From the NCBI GenBank assembly GCA_963575745.1, contig CAUYUJ010020169.1, forward strand, positions 95,139 through 159,138: a stretch of DNA of 64,000 bases, given 5' to 3'. The DNA is from Prorocentrum cordatum (taxonomy: Eukaryota > Sar > Dinophyceae > Prorocentrales > Prorocentraceae). The notes beneath the pieces are model-generated. The model worked only from the letters and a program-made list of their open reading frames with translations, ran no database searches and was not told the DNA's origin. The position numbers and the translations under genes are program-made. Of this stretch, positions 1 to 9,649 are shown piece by piece. Position 1 is the stretch's first letter, and every line of letters begins with the position of its first letter.

Positions 1-2
1 CG

Positions 3-386
3 GAGGGCTACCAACGCTTGAGGTTTGAATGCCTTCTTGCCCTGCGCCTATTCTACAAAGAATTGCCGATGTCGAAAATTGACGATGGTTCAGCTGAGTT
101 CATGTCTTCAAAGCTCGGCAGGCTGGCGCGACAGCATCTCTTGCTTTACCTTGAGTTATCAAGCCATCGTGATCGTCCCACTCTGTGGGACGCGTACAGG
201 GTGTATCCGAAGCACCACTTGTTCATTCATTTGGCCGAGGAAGACTACCATACACATGGCAACCCCAGAGAATCATGGAACTACGCCGACGAAGATATGA
301 TCGGTATTTGCGTGGGGTCGGTTTCGCACAGTGCACAGAATTGTGGTTTCATTCATCGGAGTGCGATTGAGAAATACAGGTTGTGA
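3..386 (+). CDS. C-terminal part of an unrecognised protein (5' end outside window)
   Basis: The frame is open from the first bases of the window to a TGA at 386, so the protein enters from the left and only its last ~127 residues are visible. The reading is mixed-composition and protein-like, unlike the low-complexity frames next to it. The C-terminal half has a recognisable pattern, PKHHLFIHL followed by GNPRESWNYADEDMIG, then a short hydrophobic/basic tail. I have a loose impression of similar W-x-Y-x-DED tails in uncharacterised, possibly element-related dinoflagellate proteins, but cannot verify it. No catalytic motif is visible. The start cannot be placed. It ends directly against microsatellite DNA. 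Confidence 0.5.
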   Translation, partial: EGYQRLRFECLLALRLFYKELPMSKIDDGSAEFMSSKLGRLARQHLLLYLELSSHRDRPTLWDAYRVYPKHHLFIHLAEEDYHTHGNPRESWNYADEDMIGICVGSVSHSAQNCGFIHRSAIEKYRL

Positions 387-393
387 GATTTGT

Positions 394-800
394 GGCGGTG
401 CCAACGCTGCAGGAAACAACCGTCCTCGTTTTCCCGCTCTTCCTCCTCCTCCTCCTGCTGCTTCTGCTGCTGCTGCTCCTCCTCCTCCTCCTCCTCCACT
501 GCATTCCCAAAGGCTGTCGCCGCGTCCGCCGACAGGAAATGGGGGGGAGGAAGAGGGCGAGGAGGAAAGGAGGAGGAGGACGAGGAGGAGGGGGAGGCGG
601 AGGAGGGGCAGGAGGACAAGAAAAACGAAAACGAGGAGGAGGAGGCGGAGGAGGTTGACAACGACGGCGGCGACCACGACGAGAGCGGCCAAAGCAAGGG
701 AAACCACAACAACCCAAGAAACGCCCAAGACGGCCCAATATACTTCCATGGCGGCGCCGAGAGGGTTTCCGCTTTTCCCATGGGCCGCAAGATAACCCTT
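394..800. repeat. Opposed (TCC)n and (GGA)n microsatellites
   Basis: A TCC/CTG-rich run (about 430-500) is followed by an imperfect GGA run (about 540-655), so the two halves can pair. The long open frames on both strands here encode only Pro/Arg/Ser/Glu/Gly runs and are composition artefacts. The remaining 800-1015 bases show no gene. Confidence 0.8.
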
Positions 801-1141
801 AGAACCGACGCAGAAGCTCCGCAAACAAAAAATGCAAGTAATCACGCAGGCCCCCACGCGGCCTTCCAAGTGGTTCCACAACTGCTTCCAAGAGGTCACA
901 AAGAGCCTTGCACGACTCCTGACCGAACAAAGAAGTTGCGGTCCAGAGACACAACGCAGGCACAGGGCAGAAAACCATGTACTAGCATGACACAACATAA
1001 ACCTCTTAATTTTTAAGAACATTCTAATTACCTAACAGCTTGTTCTGATAGGTTTCTAGTGGTGTCAAAAGAGAGCAGCAGATGACTCCACAGGGGGGTC
1101 TGGGCGGGTGCCGGACAGGGTGCCGCAGAAGTCGTTTTAAG

Positions 1142-1642
1142 CCAACAGTCACACACTTCGTGCTCTTCGACCTCCCAGAACTCCATTCCCGGGCCACATT
1201 CTGAATGCCCGGAGCCAACTGTAGGCCACTTCGTGCTCTTCGACTTCCCAGAACTCCATTCCCGGGCCACATTTTGAATGCCCGGAGCCAACTGTAGGCC
1301 ACTTCGTCGTCTTCGAGTCCCCAGAACTCCATTCCCGGGCCACATTTTGAATGCCCGGAGCCCACTGTAGGCCACTTCGTGCTCTTCGAGTTCCCAGAAC
1401 TCCATTCCCGGGCCACATTTTGAATGCCCGGAGCCAACTGTAGGCCACTTCGTGCTCTTCGATTTCCCAGAACTCCATTCCCGGGCCACATTTTGGATGC
1501 CCGGAGCCAACTGTAGGCCACTTCGTGCTCTTCAAGTTCCCAGAACTCCATTCCTGGGCATGATTTTGAATGCCCGGAGCCAACTGTAGGCCACTTCGTG
1601 TTCTTCTAGTTCCCAGAACTCCATTCCTGGGCCACATTTTGA
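1142..1642 (-). repeat. 73-bp tandem array, about 7 units
   Basis: The anchor ccaactgtagg (one unit has cccactg) begins at 1215, 1288, 1361, 1434, 1507 and 1580, an exact 73-bp period. Because 73 is not a multiple of three, all three minus-strand frames stay open and cycle through the same three peptides. That explains three overlapping ORFs of 160-175 aa here, and I do not regard them as genes. Confidence 0.9.
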
Positions 1643-1644
1643 AT

Positions 1645-1975
1645 GCTGAGGCAGGCTGATGCTGCGGCCGAGGCAGGCTGAGGCTGAGGCAGGCTGAGGC
1701 TGAGGCCGAGGCTGAAGGCAGACTGAGGCTGAGGCTGAAGCAGACTGAGGCTGAGGCTGAGGCAGGCTGAGGCTGAGGCTGAAGCAGGCTGATGCTGAGG
1801 CAGGCTGAGGCTGAGGCTGAGGCTGATGCAGGCTGAGGCTGAGGCAGGCTGAGGCTGAGGCCGAGGCTGAAGGCAGACTGAGGCTGAGGCTGAAGCAGGC
1901 TGAGGCTGAGGCTGAGGCAGGCTGAGGCTGAGGCAGGCTGAGGCTGAGGCTGAGGCAGGCTGAGGCTGAGGCTGT
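1645..1975 (-). repeat. GCTGAG/CAGCCT hexamer array
   Basis: Imperfect repeats of ctgaggctgagg, regularly interrupted by aggcaggctg and aggcagactg. The complementary form occupies 57775-59303. Confidence 0.9.
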
Positions 1976-2096
1976 GACTGCGACTGCCGTTGCCGCTGCG
2001 ACTGTCATCGCGAATGCGACTACGACTGCGAGAACAGCAGAATTCTACAACTGGATTTTCATCTGAATCTTAAGGGGAATGCTTTCAGATATGCTT

Positions 2097-3353
2097 CTAC
2101 ACATCGCTGTTAGGTTGCTTTGCCGGGATAATATTTTTATAAAACTTTTCAAAATAATGTAGATTTGGCGGGAAAATAAGAGGGCAGGTTTTTCCTCTTA
2201 AAAAACAAAAGGAATTCCTTACTTTTAAGAGGTTCGGTGGGCTGGGGCCTGCTCCTTTGAGCCGGTGCACGGCTGGTCCCAGCTCCGCTGGGCCTGGCGC
2301 GTCCGCAACCGCAACCTCCGCTCCCACCTGGATGACGAACTCCGACCAGCGCCGAGCTTCCTCCCCCCCGTCGTTGGCCAGGCCCGCGGTCGCAACATCC
2401 GCCCCGCCCGGGCCCCCCGCAGCCCAGGCGGCGACACTTGGGGGCCGAATGAGGTGCCCAGCGCCCGGGCCCCCCGGCGCCGCCACCATCCAGACGACTG
2501 CACCCCGTCGGGCCCCCGCCTTACACAGGGCCCCTGTGGATCCCCGCCATTCGACGAGGGTCACAGCCCTGCCAGGCGTCAACTGCAGAGTCCTGGGGCG
2601 GCGTGGCTCATGCCGAGCTGCCGCAAGCTGCTTGGCAACCCTGGCGCCCGCATCGCTCTGCCCTTCCCAGACGAGCGCCCGGCGCAGCCAGCCGCGTTCG
2701 AGGTGCTCTGCCCAACTGTCTCGCAGGCTGACAACCTCCAGGCCCCAGGATTCCGCAAGCTCCTTCGCCTCCTCATCTTCAACTCTAGAGAACGTGTCCG
2801 CCGTGGCGTTATGGTACGTGCGGAAGTAGGCGCTCGCCACCTCGTAGCCGTATACTGCCTCGAGGCACGTGACCACCATGATCAGGAGGCTGGCGCAGCG
2901 ATTCTTGGCCCTGCGGTTCTGCAGCCAGCAGTGGGCGTTGTAGTTGTCCCCGCCATGCATCACCACGCCCCTCTCCCACCAGCCCTCCGCGCCGGCTTTG
3001 GCCGCGAACGTCACGAGATTCATGAGCTCGGCGATGGCGACGATGGCTTCCTCATCTTCTTCCACGCCCACCGCCTCCCGCAGCGCCTGCGTGAACTCGG
3101 GCGCCGCATGGAAGGCGCACTTGGAGTTCACCCAGTCGACCGTGGCGATCCGCTGGGGGGTGGCATCGCCCGTTGCCCAGATCACGCGGCGCTGCCAACC
3201 CGGAAGCGCCAGCTTCTCGCTGATGGAGAGGATGCCCGGCAACGCCCCTGTGAAGCGAGAGCTCCACTTGGCGCGGTCCGACGCGAGAACCCGTGCCACC
3301 TCCGTTGCCTGCCAGAAGTCTTCCCGCGCCAGGCGAACTTGCTGGTCGCCCCC
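2097..3353 (-). CDS. RNase H-like segment of the decayed retroelement
   Basis: This frame opens after a TAA at 3354-3356 and carries sense on from the RT (QQVRLAREDFWQATEVARVL…). It has WATGDATPQRIA (first Asp of an RNase H-like fold), a middle block HGGDNYNAHCWLQNRRAKN, and YHNATADTFSR, matching the N-x-x-AD-x-x-SR ending typical of RNase H in YR and gypsy-type elements. A later stretch (TLVEWRGSTGALCKAGA) resembles a worn methyltransferase motif I but is not followed by other motifs. The last residues (below ~2230) are translated repeat DNA, so the true C-terminus is lost. It is in the -1 register relative to the RT. Confidence 0.6.
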   Translation of the reverse strand, partial: GGDQQVRLAREDFWQATEVARVLASDRAKWSSRFTGALPGILSISEKLALPGWQRRVIWATGDATPQRIATVDWVNSKCAFHAAPEFTQALREAVGVEEDEEAIVAIAELMNLVTFAAKAGAEGWWERGVVMHGGDNYNAHCWLQNRRAKNRCASLLIMVVTCLEAVYGYEVASAYFRTYHNATADTFSRVEDEEAKELAESWGLEVVSLRDSWAEHLERGWLRRALVWEGQSDAGARVAKQLAAARHEPRRPRTLQLTPGRAVTLVEWRGSTGALCKAGARRGAVVWMVAAPGGPGAGHLIRPPSVAAWAAGGPGGADVATAGLANDGGEEARRWSEFVIQVGAEVAVADAPGPAELGPAVHRLKGAGPSPPNLLKVRNSFCFLRGKTCPLIFPPNLHYFEKFYKNIIPAKQPNSDV

Positions 3354-6300
3354 TTAGGTCCGGCCAGCCTCCTCGGGCGACCCCGCATCAGGGCGTCTGT
3401 CGCGCTCGCCAGACATCGCATGGCAGACATGACGAGACACCAGCACTGCTGGTTGCCCCTGTAGACCTCCAGGAAGTTCCAGGGAATATTCTGCTGGCCG
3501 TAGTCCAGGGTGGGGTCTGCCAAGAGGTAGGCTGCCTTCTCGATCTTGGGCTCCGGCATCTCGATTGTGCCCTCACGGGTACGATACAGGAGGCCCCAGC
3601 AAATCTTGGACGTCTCCCAACCTCCCTCCTCAAGATCCTTCTCCTCGTTGATCGCCTCCTCGCCCAGACATGCCCTGATCCCCTCTAGCGCTGTGTCGCC
3701 GCTCTGGGCCGCCCGAGTACCGATGTCGGGCTCAACGAGCACCTGGTCGTCCATGAGGAAGGAGCTGTGGAACGGGGCGTCATCGCCCCACCTCGCGTCC
3801 GCGGGGCGGTAGGCCGCGGGGTAGCACTTCGCCACCCGCGCCCAGATCATCCACTCGCCTGGGCTGCCCGTCCAGCCGGGCGTCAGGACCATGTACACCG
3901 CCGCGATCAGTGCTGCCACGCCCCACTGACCTCCTGCCAGGTCCGCCCCGAAGATGCACGCGTCCATCTCGTGCATCACCACGTCAGAGGGGGAGGAGGA
4001 GGAGGAGGAGGGGGAGGGGGAGGAGGAGGAGGAGGAGGAGGAGGAGGAGGAGGAGGAGGAGGAGGAGGAGGAGGACGAGTCCAAGAAGGCGTCCTTGACG
4101 TCCTTCTTGGCTAAGACGATGTCCACCCCCGGCATCCTGGCCTTCCACCACAGGATGATGCGCGCAAGATCCTCGTGCCTCGGCTGGTCCGCGGGGGGGG
4201 GATCCTCCTTGGGGCAGCTCTGATTCGGCACGGTGCCGCCCCATATGAGGCGGCCCTTGTCGCTCATGGTGCGGTCCGGGTTCTGCTTGGGTGCCCTCGC
4301 CATGGGCGCACTCACCACCTTACTGTGTAAGTGCTCGTGGACGTTGGTGCACAGCAGTACTCGGCCCTTTGCAGCGTCCTTCCACAGGGCATGCATGACC
4401 TCATCGAGGCGATCCTTCGCGCTCGGATGCGGTAGCGCCTTAAGGCGCGTCGGCACGCCTCGGAACCTCGCCCTCGCCCCCTCCTCGGCCACCTTCCGGA
4501 CGTACTCCAGCAACGCGCCCTCCACCAGCGGCTCTAGGTTCTCGTCGAAGATGCCCCTCAGGTGATAACCGTGCCTCTCCCACCAAGCCCCTCGCAGCGC
4601 GATGATCGCCTTCTCGAGCGACCCGGGCTCCTCCAACACCGCATCTCCTCTCCTTACAACCTCCTTGACCTGATCTGCTTCGCACTCAGGGTGGTCCTGA
4701 AGAAAATCGTAGTTGGCCCTGGCCGCGACGTCCTCAGCCCTTTTTGAGACCCCCTCTATGAGGATCTCGCCCGCACGCGTGGACTCCTCTGCTGCTGCCT
4801 CGCCTCTCGATGCTCCGCCATCTCCGTGCTGATCGCCCTCCTCCCCCCCTCCAGGCTCCTCATCTCCTGCTCGGCGATTCCTCTGAACCCGCTGCAGCAC
4901 CGCATTGGCGACCAGCTCAGCCATTTCCTGGGAATATGTCTCGCTGCGCTTGGTAACCGCCTTGCCTTCAACAAGGTCGCGCACGTGCTCGCCGCTGCAG
5001 CGGAGGTCGAGTGCGCCCGCGATGTCCTCTGACGTCGAGACAATGCGCGTCGGCTTGAGGTGAAGTCCGCCTGCAGCACTCCTGAGGTTCAAAGCACACT
5101 GGTAAAGGCGAACCTGGTGCCAGGCCGGGTCGGCCAGGAGCCCGGCTAACTGGCGCCAGGCGGCCGAGAGCCAAGGGTTCTCACCCGAGCACCCCCTGCC
5201 CTTGGCCGCTCTTTCGATCATGATCCGCTTAGCTAGCGCCAGGAAGGCCGCCCCCTCCTTCTTGACCTTAGAAAGGTCAACTCCACGCGACTCGTTGAGC
5301 GCGACGAAAGCACAGAACGCGGTGCAGGGCCAGCTGATCCACGTCTCGTGCGGGTCGTACTGCTGGGTCAAGGCGAGCAGCAGCCTCCGATCTCGTCGGC
5401 GCCGTAGATCTTGGCCGTGCTGGAGTCCGATCTTGATGGCTCGTCCTCCTTGCTGCACCACCGCCTGCGAGATGCGGGCCTCGCCCGTGAAGATCTCGAG
5501 GAAATCCAGGCGACCCCCGCGCGGAGGCAATGCCGCCGCATGCTCTCCCAGCCAATCTCGGATAGCGTCCTCCATAGGGATTGGGTCCACCTCGCCGACC
5601 TTGTCGAGGTCCTGGGCCTCGTCCTCCTCAACCTCCCCCGCCACTGTCTTCTCAAGGAAGAGCGCTGAGTTGGCAAGGGTCTCGTCGCTCAGGAGGCCCA
5701 CCAGGAAGCCAGAGGCAGTGTGCCGCGTAGCCGAGAACCCTGCAGCCTCAGCACAGCGCTGGCACGCTAGAGCCCCTGGAAGTGCTGGAGGTGATCTGGT
5801 GGTCAGCGCCAGCTCCAGAAGCGCCTCCCGACCAAGGGCGGGCAGCTCCTGTACATCAATACCGGCCCCGTACAGCTGCCCCATCACACCCGCCCCTGGC
5901 GGGACAAGCACCCTCGTGTGGCCCTTATGGACCAGAACCCACGAAATATCCTCCTCCCTCCTGGTGAACTCCGCGCCGATGATGAGCTCGACTGCCGCCC
6001 TGCTGTAGTAGTCCACACGCACCGCTCCTAGCGCCTTCGCACGCAGGAGGTCTGGGGGCAGCGCCGCGTACATGCGGTAGTCCTTGTCGTGGTCCCGGTA
6101 GGTGAGGTCGCGACAGAAGATGCGAAGATCCGCCTCGGCCTGAGTCAAGAGGCCAGGGACATCACCGAGAGCTCCTTCTGCAATCCGCGCTACCTGCAGC
6201 ATCTCCTTGCGGAAGCGAAGGCCTTCCTCCTGGACAGCAATCGCCGACGGCCACTCCCCCGTCGGAACCCCACCTTCGTTGATCATGTTGGCCGCCACCA

Positions 6301-7318
6301 CATTGATGAGCGCACGCTCCCGCAGCTCGATGTCCGGTGGCTCCTTCTTCAAATGCGGCATGCCATCCAGCGCCTCGACCGTCTCTGGGTCCAGCGCCAG
6401 CTTGTCACGGTAGTCGAGCATCGTCCACTCCGCGCCCGCCAGCACAAGCGCGCCTTTACCAGGGTCGTCGTCCTCCCCCCATGCGATGGGACCCACGACG
6501 GCCTGGTGCGCAGTGACCTCGCCTGCGTTACTACGGCCGTAGTGCCGCTGAAAAAACGCGTCCGCCGCTTCGGCCAACTCCGGGCAGCCGTAGTCCACAG
6601 CATGCGCGGCCAGGGCCTCGACCTCGTTCTCCTCTCCTGCCTCCTTAGCTGCCCTGACTCGGTTCCGTAGGTAGCACCCGAGCAAACCAGGTGCCGCCGC
6701 GACATGCGCCAGGGCCGGGTCAGTGTCGATCTCATGCATGACCTCCTTGCGCCTGGCTAGCTCCGGGATGGAATCTGGCAGGGGAGCTCGCTGCTGCTTG
6801 GCCTGATGGTGGTTGCCCAACCACTTGGCGTCTGGACCCTGCATGGTGACCCGAAGATGCTCCTCGAGTTCCGTCGGGTTGAAGTCCTTGAGCTCCTCGG
6901 GCGCCTCTACCCATCCTGACGGCGGCTGTGTCTCAGGGCCCACGCCTGTGCGGCTGGCCTCCTGCCCCTGCACAGCTGCCGCCTGCTCCGGGTCGGAGAC
7001 GGCGGTGATGCTACCGCACTTCTTGCCGCTTCCCTTTGCACCCGCTGCGGGGGTCGATCCTTTCTTCTGAGCCCCGGCCGCCGCCGCCTCGCCTGCCCTC
7101 TTGGAGGCCTCCTCAGCATCGTGCGCCTGTCGCAGCGCCGCGATCCTCTTGCATGCCTCCTCATGCGAGCCCACCTTGGGGCCGCCCTTGGGCCCGCCCC
7201 TCTTGATCAGCTGCATCTGCACGGTGCGATCGAGCAAGCCTACCTTGCCGCTCGGCTTGTGCGAGTGCGGGCACGACGTGCTCTGGCAGCCTTTTCCAGC
7301 TGGAGCTGCCCCAACAGA
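3182..7318 (-). CDS. Methyltransferase-like + reverse transcriptase polyprotein segment
   Basis: The frame is open from just below a TGA at 7319-7321. It starts with a Cys/His knuckle (GCQSTSCPHSHK). Around 5.5-5.17 kb there are C5-cytosine-methyltransferase-like motifs in order: FLEIFTGEAR (motif I), WISWPCTAF (PC loop, motif IV), GENPWLS (motif VI) and a C-terminal YSQEMAELVANAV. The RT follows: LAKKDVKDAF (motif A, ~4.1 kb), GWTGSPGEW (motif B, ~3.86 kb), SFLMDDQVLV (motif C, ~3.75 kb) and WGLLYRTREG. A poly-Ser run from a TCC microsatellite lies between motifs A and B. Real coding sense ends near 3350, where RNase H continues in another frame. The methyltransferase-like domain upstream of the RT is unusual. 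RT assignment is firm; methyltransferase activity is inferred. Confidence 0.75.
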   Translation of the reverse strand, partial: SVGAAPAGKGCQSTSCPHSHKPSGKVGLLDRTVQMQLIKRGGPKGGPKVGSHEEACKRIAALRQAHDAEEASKRAGEAAAAGAQKKGSTPAAGAKGSGKKCGSITAVSDPEQAAAVQGQEASRTGVGPETQPPSGWVEAPEELKDFNPTELEEHLRVTMQGPDAKWLGNHHQAKQQRAPLPDSIPELARRKEVMHEIDTDPALAHVAAAPGLLGCYLRNRVRAAKEAGEENEVEALAAHAVDYGCPELAEAADAFFQRHYGRSNAGEVTAHQAVVGPIAWGEDDDPGKGALVLAGAEWTMLDYRDKLALDPETVEALDGMPHLKKEPPDIELRERALINVVAANMINEGGVPTGEWPSAIAVQEEGLRFRKEMLQVARIAEGALGDVPGLLTQAEADLRIFCRDLTYRDHDKDYRMYAALPPDLLRAKALGAVRVDYYSRAAVELIIGAEFTRREEDISWVLVHKGHTRVLVPPGAGVMGQLYGAGIDVQELPALGREALLELALTTRSPPALPGALACQRCAEAAGFSATRHTASGFLVGLLSDETLANSALFLEKTVAGEVEEDEAQDLDKVGEVDPIPMEDAIRDWLGEHAAALPPRGGRLDFLEIFTGEARISQAVVQQGGRAIKIGLQHGQDLRRRRDRRLLLALTQQYDPHETWISWPCTAFCAFVALNESRGVDLSKVKKEGAAFLALAKRIMIERAAKGRGCSGENPWLSAAWRQLAGLLADPAWHQVRLYQCALNLRSAAGGLHLKPTRIVSTSEDIAGALDLRCSGEHVRDLVEGKAVTKRSETYSQEMAELVANAVLQRVQRNRRAGDEEPGGGEEGDQHGDGGASRGEAAAEESTRAGEILIEGVSKRAEDVAARANYDFLQDHPECEADQVKEVVRRGDAVLEEPGSLEKAIIALRGAWWERHGYHLRGIFDENLEPLVEGALLEYVRKVAEEGARARFRGVPTRLKALPHPSAKDRLDEVMHALWKDAAKGRVLLCTNVHEHLHSKVVSAPMARAPKQNPDRTMSDKGRLIWGGTVPNQSCPKEDPPPADQPRHEDLARIILWWKARMPGVDIVLAKKDVKDAFLDSSSSSSSSSSSSSSSSSSSSPSPSSSSSSPSDVVMHEMDACIFGADLAGGQWGVAALIAAVYMVLTPGWTGSPGEWMIWARVAKCYPAAYRPADARWGDDAPFHSSFLMDDQVLVEPDIGTRAAQSGDTALEGIRACLGEEAINEEKDLEEGGWETSKICWGLLYRTREGTIEMPEPKIEKAAYLLADPTLDYGQQNIPWNFLEVYRGNQQCWCLVMSAMRCLASATDALMRGRPRRLAGPKGATSKFAWRGKTSGRQRRWHGFSRRTAPSGALASQGRCRASSPSARSWRFRVGSAA
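3985..4076. repeat. (GGA/TCC)n microsatellite inside the RT reading frame
   Basis: About 90 bases of GGA repeat on the plus strand encode roughly 30 mostly serine residues on the minus strand, directly after the RT motif A (KDVKDAFLDS). The period of three keeps the frame open. Confidence 0.9.
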
Positions 7319-7381
7319 TCATGCGGCCGCTCGCCGGCGACTTCGGGCGGTGATCGAGGCTGCGACCGTGCTCCCTGCGAG

Positions 7382-8640
7382 TCAGGGCGTGCCCCAGCAG
7401 CCCAGTACTTCCTCGACCTCCTCCGCTCCTCCCGTCGCACTCCCTGCCTCCGACCCGCCCGCCCCCACCTTGCCCGCCTTGGGCCCAGGCCCGGGGTGGA
7501 TCGGCTGCGGGGCGGGCGCCGCACTGGAGCGGGAAGCCGTCTGCCACTGCGACCTCGTGAGCTTGTTGTGATGCCTGACCATGATGTCCGTCATGAAGTA
7601 CTGGTCAGGTTCATCGAGGAAGTAGGTGCGCGGCATCCGCAGCCAAGGCCCGGGGCCCTCGCTGCTGGCAGGGGACGCACAGACGAAACGGATGCGGTCC
7701 CACGTCGGATTCTCGTCACCCATGAGCTCCAGCATGCGCGCCCTCTTCATGCGCAGCTCCTCGCACCAGCGGCCTCGCAGCTCCGCCCATATGCCGAAGA
7801 TGACGTTGGGCGGCCACGCGTACTCCGCCTCGTCGTTGAGACTGAGGAGGTGCTCGGCGGCCCTGATCTGCTGGTCGTAGTGCCCCTGGCCGTAGAAGCA
7901 CGCCCAAGCCCAAGACTCCCGCTTAGCATCCTGGAACCAGTGTTGGGGCGTCGACGCATGCCTCGGCCGAGCCTCGAGCTTGTAGTCCTTCGGCGGCGCG
8001 TACTTGTCCATGTCCGCCTCCGTCGTCTACGGGAAATTGGCGCAGCTGAGGCAGTAGTCCGGCAGGTGGATGTGATCGCGCCCGCCGTGCTGGAACGCTG
8101 CGAGGCCGTGCGCGATGCTGTTCGGAATATTCGTGGGGAACTTGATCGACCGAAAGAGCGGTCTGGAGTTCTGACCCACAGACCTCAGCGCATGGAAAGC
8201 ATCCTTGCCCAGCAGCCCCGGACACAGCGTGACGGTGCAGTAGTCGCAGCCTCTCGCCATGAAAGTGAGCTGCTCCTCCGCGCGCCCGATGCTGGCCAAG
8301 GTACTTTTGGCTGCGCCTCCTGACTCCTCCGCGTGCTCGTTGGCTCGCCCCAGCTCGCGCACCAGATTCTGCAGCCCAATCCCGACCTCAGACTCGGGCG
8401 ACGGTGCGCCCAGAACCTTGTCTTCTTGCGGCATCGACGAAGCTCCCGCACGCCATTCCCGCGGCCGCGTGGCACGCTCCACGAAGGAGGGCTGCTGGGG
8501 CGGCCTGGCGGTCCAAGGCGTAGTCGAGCTGGCCCCTCCTGCCCCGTAGAACGCACTCGAGTTGAAGCTGACCTGCGCCTCCTGCCACGGGGGCGGCCTC
8601 TGCCCGAAGCCCAGGCAACCCAGGCCCGGCGGGCATCGGC
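7382..8640 (-). pseudogene. Gag-like segment split by an in-frame TAG
   Basis: Two stretches in the same frame (8640-8030 and 8026-7382) are separated by a single TAG at 8027-8029. The reading is …YCLSCANFP, stop, TTEADMDKYAPPKDYKLE…, with no change of register, so this is a nonsense mutation or a readthrough site. The second part (HWFQDAKRESWAWACFYGQG, AWPPNVIFGIWAELRGRW) looks like a folded helical domain. The first part has a possible metal-binding cluster (CDYCTVTLC, then DYCLSC). The frame ends at TGA 7382; beyond that the coding sense moves through a third frame to the RT ORF. A Gag/capsid-type role is inferred from position only. Confidence 0.45.
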
Positions 8641-9644
8641 GGGGCCGCTGGCCCCGCACGCCCGCCCCCTGCGGGCCAGGGTGGCACTGCCGCCCTCTGC
8701 CCACCGACAGCCGCCTCGTGACCGTCGTAGGGTGTGCGGGCCGGTGGCGGCGCGGGAGGCCCCTCTGTCCCTCCTGGGGATTGGCCTCCCTCTCCTCCTT
8801 CGAGCTCCTTGCTCCACACCTCGCGGGATCCTCTAGGGAGGCTGGCGCCCACCTCGCTGGCCCCTCCTCCATGCGTCGCGTCGGCCGCCTCGATGAGCTC
8901 TGCGAGCAACTCGTGCCTGCCCGTGCCGCTCTCGGACGAGATGGCCCCTCTGGCCGCTCCATCCGCGAGCCCGTTCGCGCACTTGGTGAGGTAGGCCGAG
9001 ATGAGCGATGATCTCGGGTCCTGGCTCCGCTGCTCCTCGCCCTGCCCCTGAGCTCTCCTCAGCTTCGCGTCGAAGTCCGCCCGCGCATCTCTCCTCGTCG
9101 GGGTAGTACTGCGGCTCCTGGACCGCGCCCGCTCGGCGAGGTGATGGCGGTTGCGATCCCTGCTGAGCGCTATGGCGGAAGCTGGGCTCAGCGCGCCCCC
9201 CCAGCAGTTCGCTCCGTCGCCGTGGTCCGGGAGCCGCAACGCGGCGCCGGAGCGCCAGCAGATGGCGGAGGGCCGCGCCCCCGCGAACTCGCCAAGCAAT
9301 TCCGGCCTCGGCGCCGAGAAGGCACCATCCGGGATGGAGAAGACCAGCCCCGAGCCGACCGCCTCCACGTCCGCCCGCGGGTCGTCGTCGCTGAAGTCCT
9401 TGGCCGGGCCGACGAAGCGTGCCGGGAAGCTGCAGCGCGCGTCCCACTCGTGCTCCGCGTCCGCCAAGGGGTCCCGCGCATGCAGTAGCCACGCAGCCTC
9501 AACCTCAGCCTTGGCGGGGCTGCCTTTTCGGCCTGCAGCCCCAGGGGGCGGCGAGCTGCGCGATCCTCGTCCCTCCTCTCCAGCTCCTTGCTGTTCGACC
9601 TCCGATCTCGAGCCCCATCCTCCTGGTGAGGCGTGGCCGACCGA
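8620..9644 (-). CDS. Gag-like segment, second frame of the retroelement
   Basis: This frame opens just after a TAG at 9645-9647 and has no ATG near its beginning. It reads sensibly (AEVEAAWLLHARDPLADAE, then DARCSFPARFVGPAKDF) and continues from the ORF upstream, so it was probably joined to it by a frameshift or is a decayed continuation. It has an SR-rich patch (ARSRSRSTTPTRRD) and a long proline/glycine linker. Sense is lost near 8630, where the next frame takes over (…CLGFGQRPPPWQEAQVSF). Function is inferred only from position before the RT. Confidence 0.45.
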
Positions 9645-9649
9645 CTACG

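Larger units (their letters stand above)
1018..2140 (-). mobile_element. Composite repeat element, copy 1 (inverted partner at 57.6-59.9 kb)
   Basis: Read on the minus strand the order is: unique end with the motif ACCTAACAGC (2106-2115), a CAGCCT-type hexamer array, a 73-bp tandem array, then a unique end finishing in GCTGTTAGGT (1030-1039). The same order and both unique ends recur on the plus strand at about 57625-59870, although the arrays differ in size. The 10-bp inverted motif near both ends suggests a non-autonomous mobile unit. Homology between the copies continues slightly beyond the motif on the hexamer-array side (a TATCCCGGCAAAGCA segment), so the motif is subterminal there. No target-site duplication could be assigned. 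Confidence 0.7.

Noticed and set aside
1142-1642. CRISPR-like array
   Set aside because: Units are tandem with no unique spacers, and the organism is eukaryotic.
2265-3464. 399-aa plus-strand ORF
   Set aside because: Antisense to the RNase H-like segment, with Arg/Pro/Ala composition typical of shadow frames in GC-rich DNA.
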